From Halovenus rubra (GTDB taxonomy: Archaea; Halobacteriota; Halobacteria; Halobacteriales; Haloarculaceae), in the NCBI RefSeq assembly GCF_026586665.1, contig NZ_JAODIY010000016.1, positions 21,112 through 85,111 on the forward strand: DNA of 64,000 nt, read 5' to 3'. The notes beneath the pieces were generated by a model that ran no database searches, was not told the origin of the DNA, and saw only the letters and a list, made by a program, of their open reading frames with translations. The position numbers and the translations under genes were made by a program. Positions 63,997 through 64,000 of this stretch are shown here, piece by piece; the first letter of the stretch is position 1; each line of letters starts with the position of its first letter.

Positions 63997-64000
63997 CCGA

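Noticed and set aside
12529..64000. Second attachment-site copy of tRNA-Glu or tRNA-Pro 3' ends
   Set aside because: Visual search of the gaps for the T-arm sequences found none. A computed search is needed to be certain.

Overview
The window is a stretch of haloarchaeal (class Halobacteria) chromosome or large replicon. The predicted proteins are strongly acidic. Several start codons sit about 24-30 bases after a TATA box, as in leaderless archaeal transcripts. The tRNA genes lack an encoded CCA, and the gene set (ThyX, an S1/OB/DHH RecJ-like protein, ISH-type transposase remains) fits this class. I cannot name the genus from sequence alone.

Positions 1-12,600 look like ordinary GC-rich core genome: pabB (cut by the window edge), a helix-hairpin-helix protein, aroE, a YfcE-type phosphodiesterase, a SWIM-finger protein, tRNA-Pro(TGG), a VWA lipoprotein, an MFS transporter, an S9 peptidase, a winged-helix regulator, a RecJ-like protein, thyX and tRNA-Glu(CTC). 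A small decayed insert (two 42-residue mini-proteins and a broken winged-helix gene) follows tRNA-Pro.

An AT-richer accessory island starts directly after tRNA-Glu, with a tyrosine integrase at 12,768. Up to about 23.5 kb it holds two unknown cargo genes, a second integrase interrupted by one in-frame stop, an ADP-ribosylglycohydrolase/HAD operon, a zinc-finger protein, a pentapeptide-repeat protein, a GIY-YIG nuclease and a wrecked ISH3-type transposase.

Positions 23.6-42.2 kb carry a complete BREX locus in the order brxA, brxC, brxB, brxC (second copy), pglX, pglZ, brxHII. This matches the archaeal type 5 layout, with two BrxC/PglY ATPases. Convergent to it is an AddB-AddA-like nuclease/helicase operon (42.3-49.2 kb). 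Divergent from that is a two-gene operon of a 633-residue unknown protein and a phospholipase-D-fold nuclease (49.5-53.9 kb). McrBC follows at 54.5-58.0 kb.

Divergent from mcrBC is the least familiar unit, at 58.16-59.67 kb: a 156-residue protein that looks like a stand-alone CARF sensor, coupled to a PIN-like nuclease, with no CRISPR array or cas gene in view. It is my best candidate for an undescribed signalling-type defence system. After it come an HNH/HTH protein, a small winged-helix protein, a MITE-like element and a possible PD-(D/E)XK orphan. The last 1.36 kb is AT-rich and non-coding, with a GC-rich structured-RNA candidate and an array of 63/28-base iterons.

Overall the island combines modification-dependent exclusion (BREX), restriction of modified DNA (McrBC), helicase-nuclease modules and a putative second-messenger effector, assembled next to a tRNA by tyrosine integrases.
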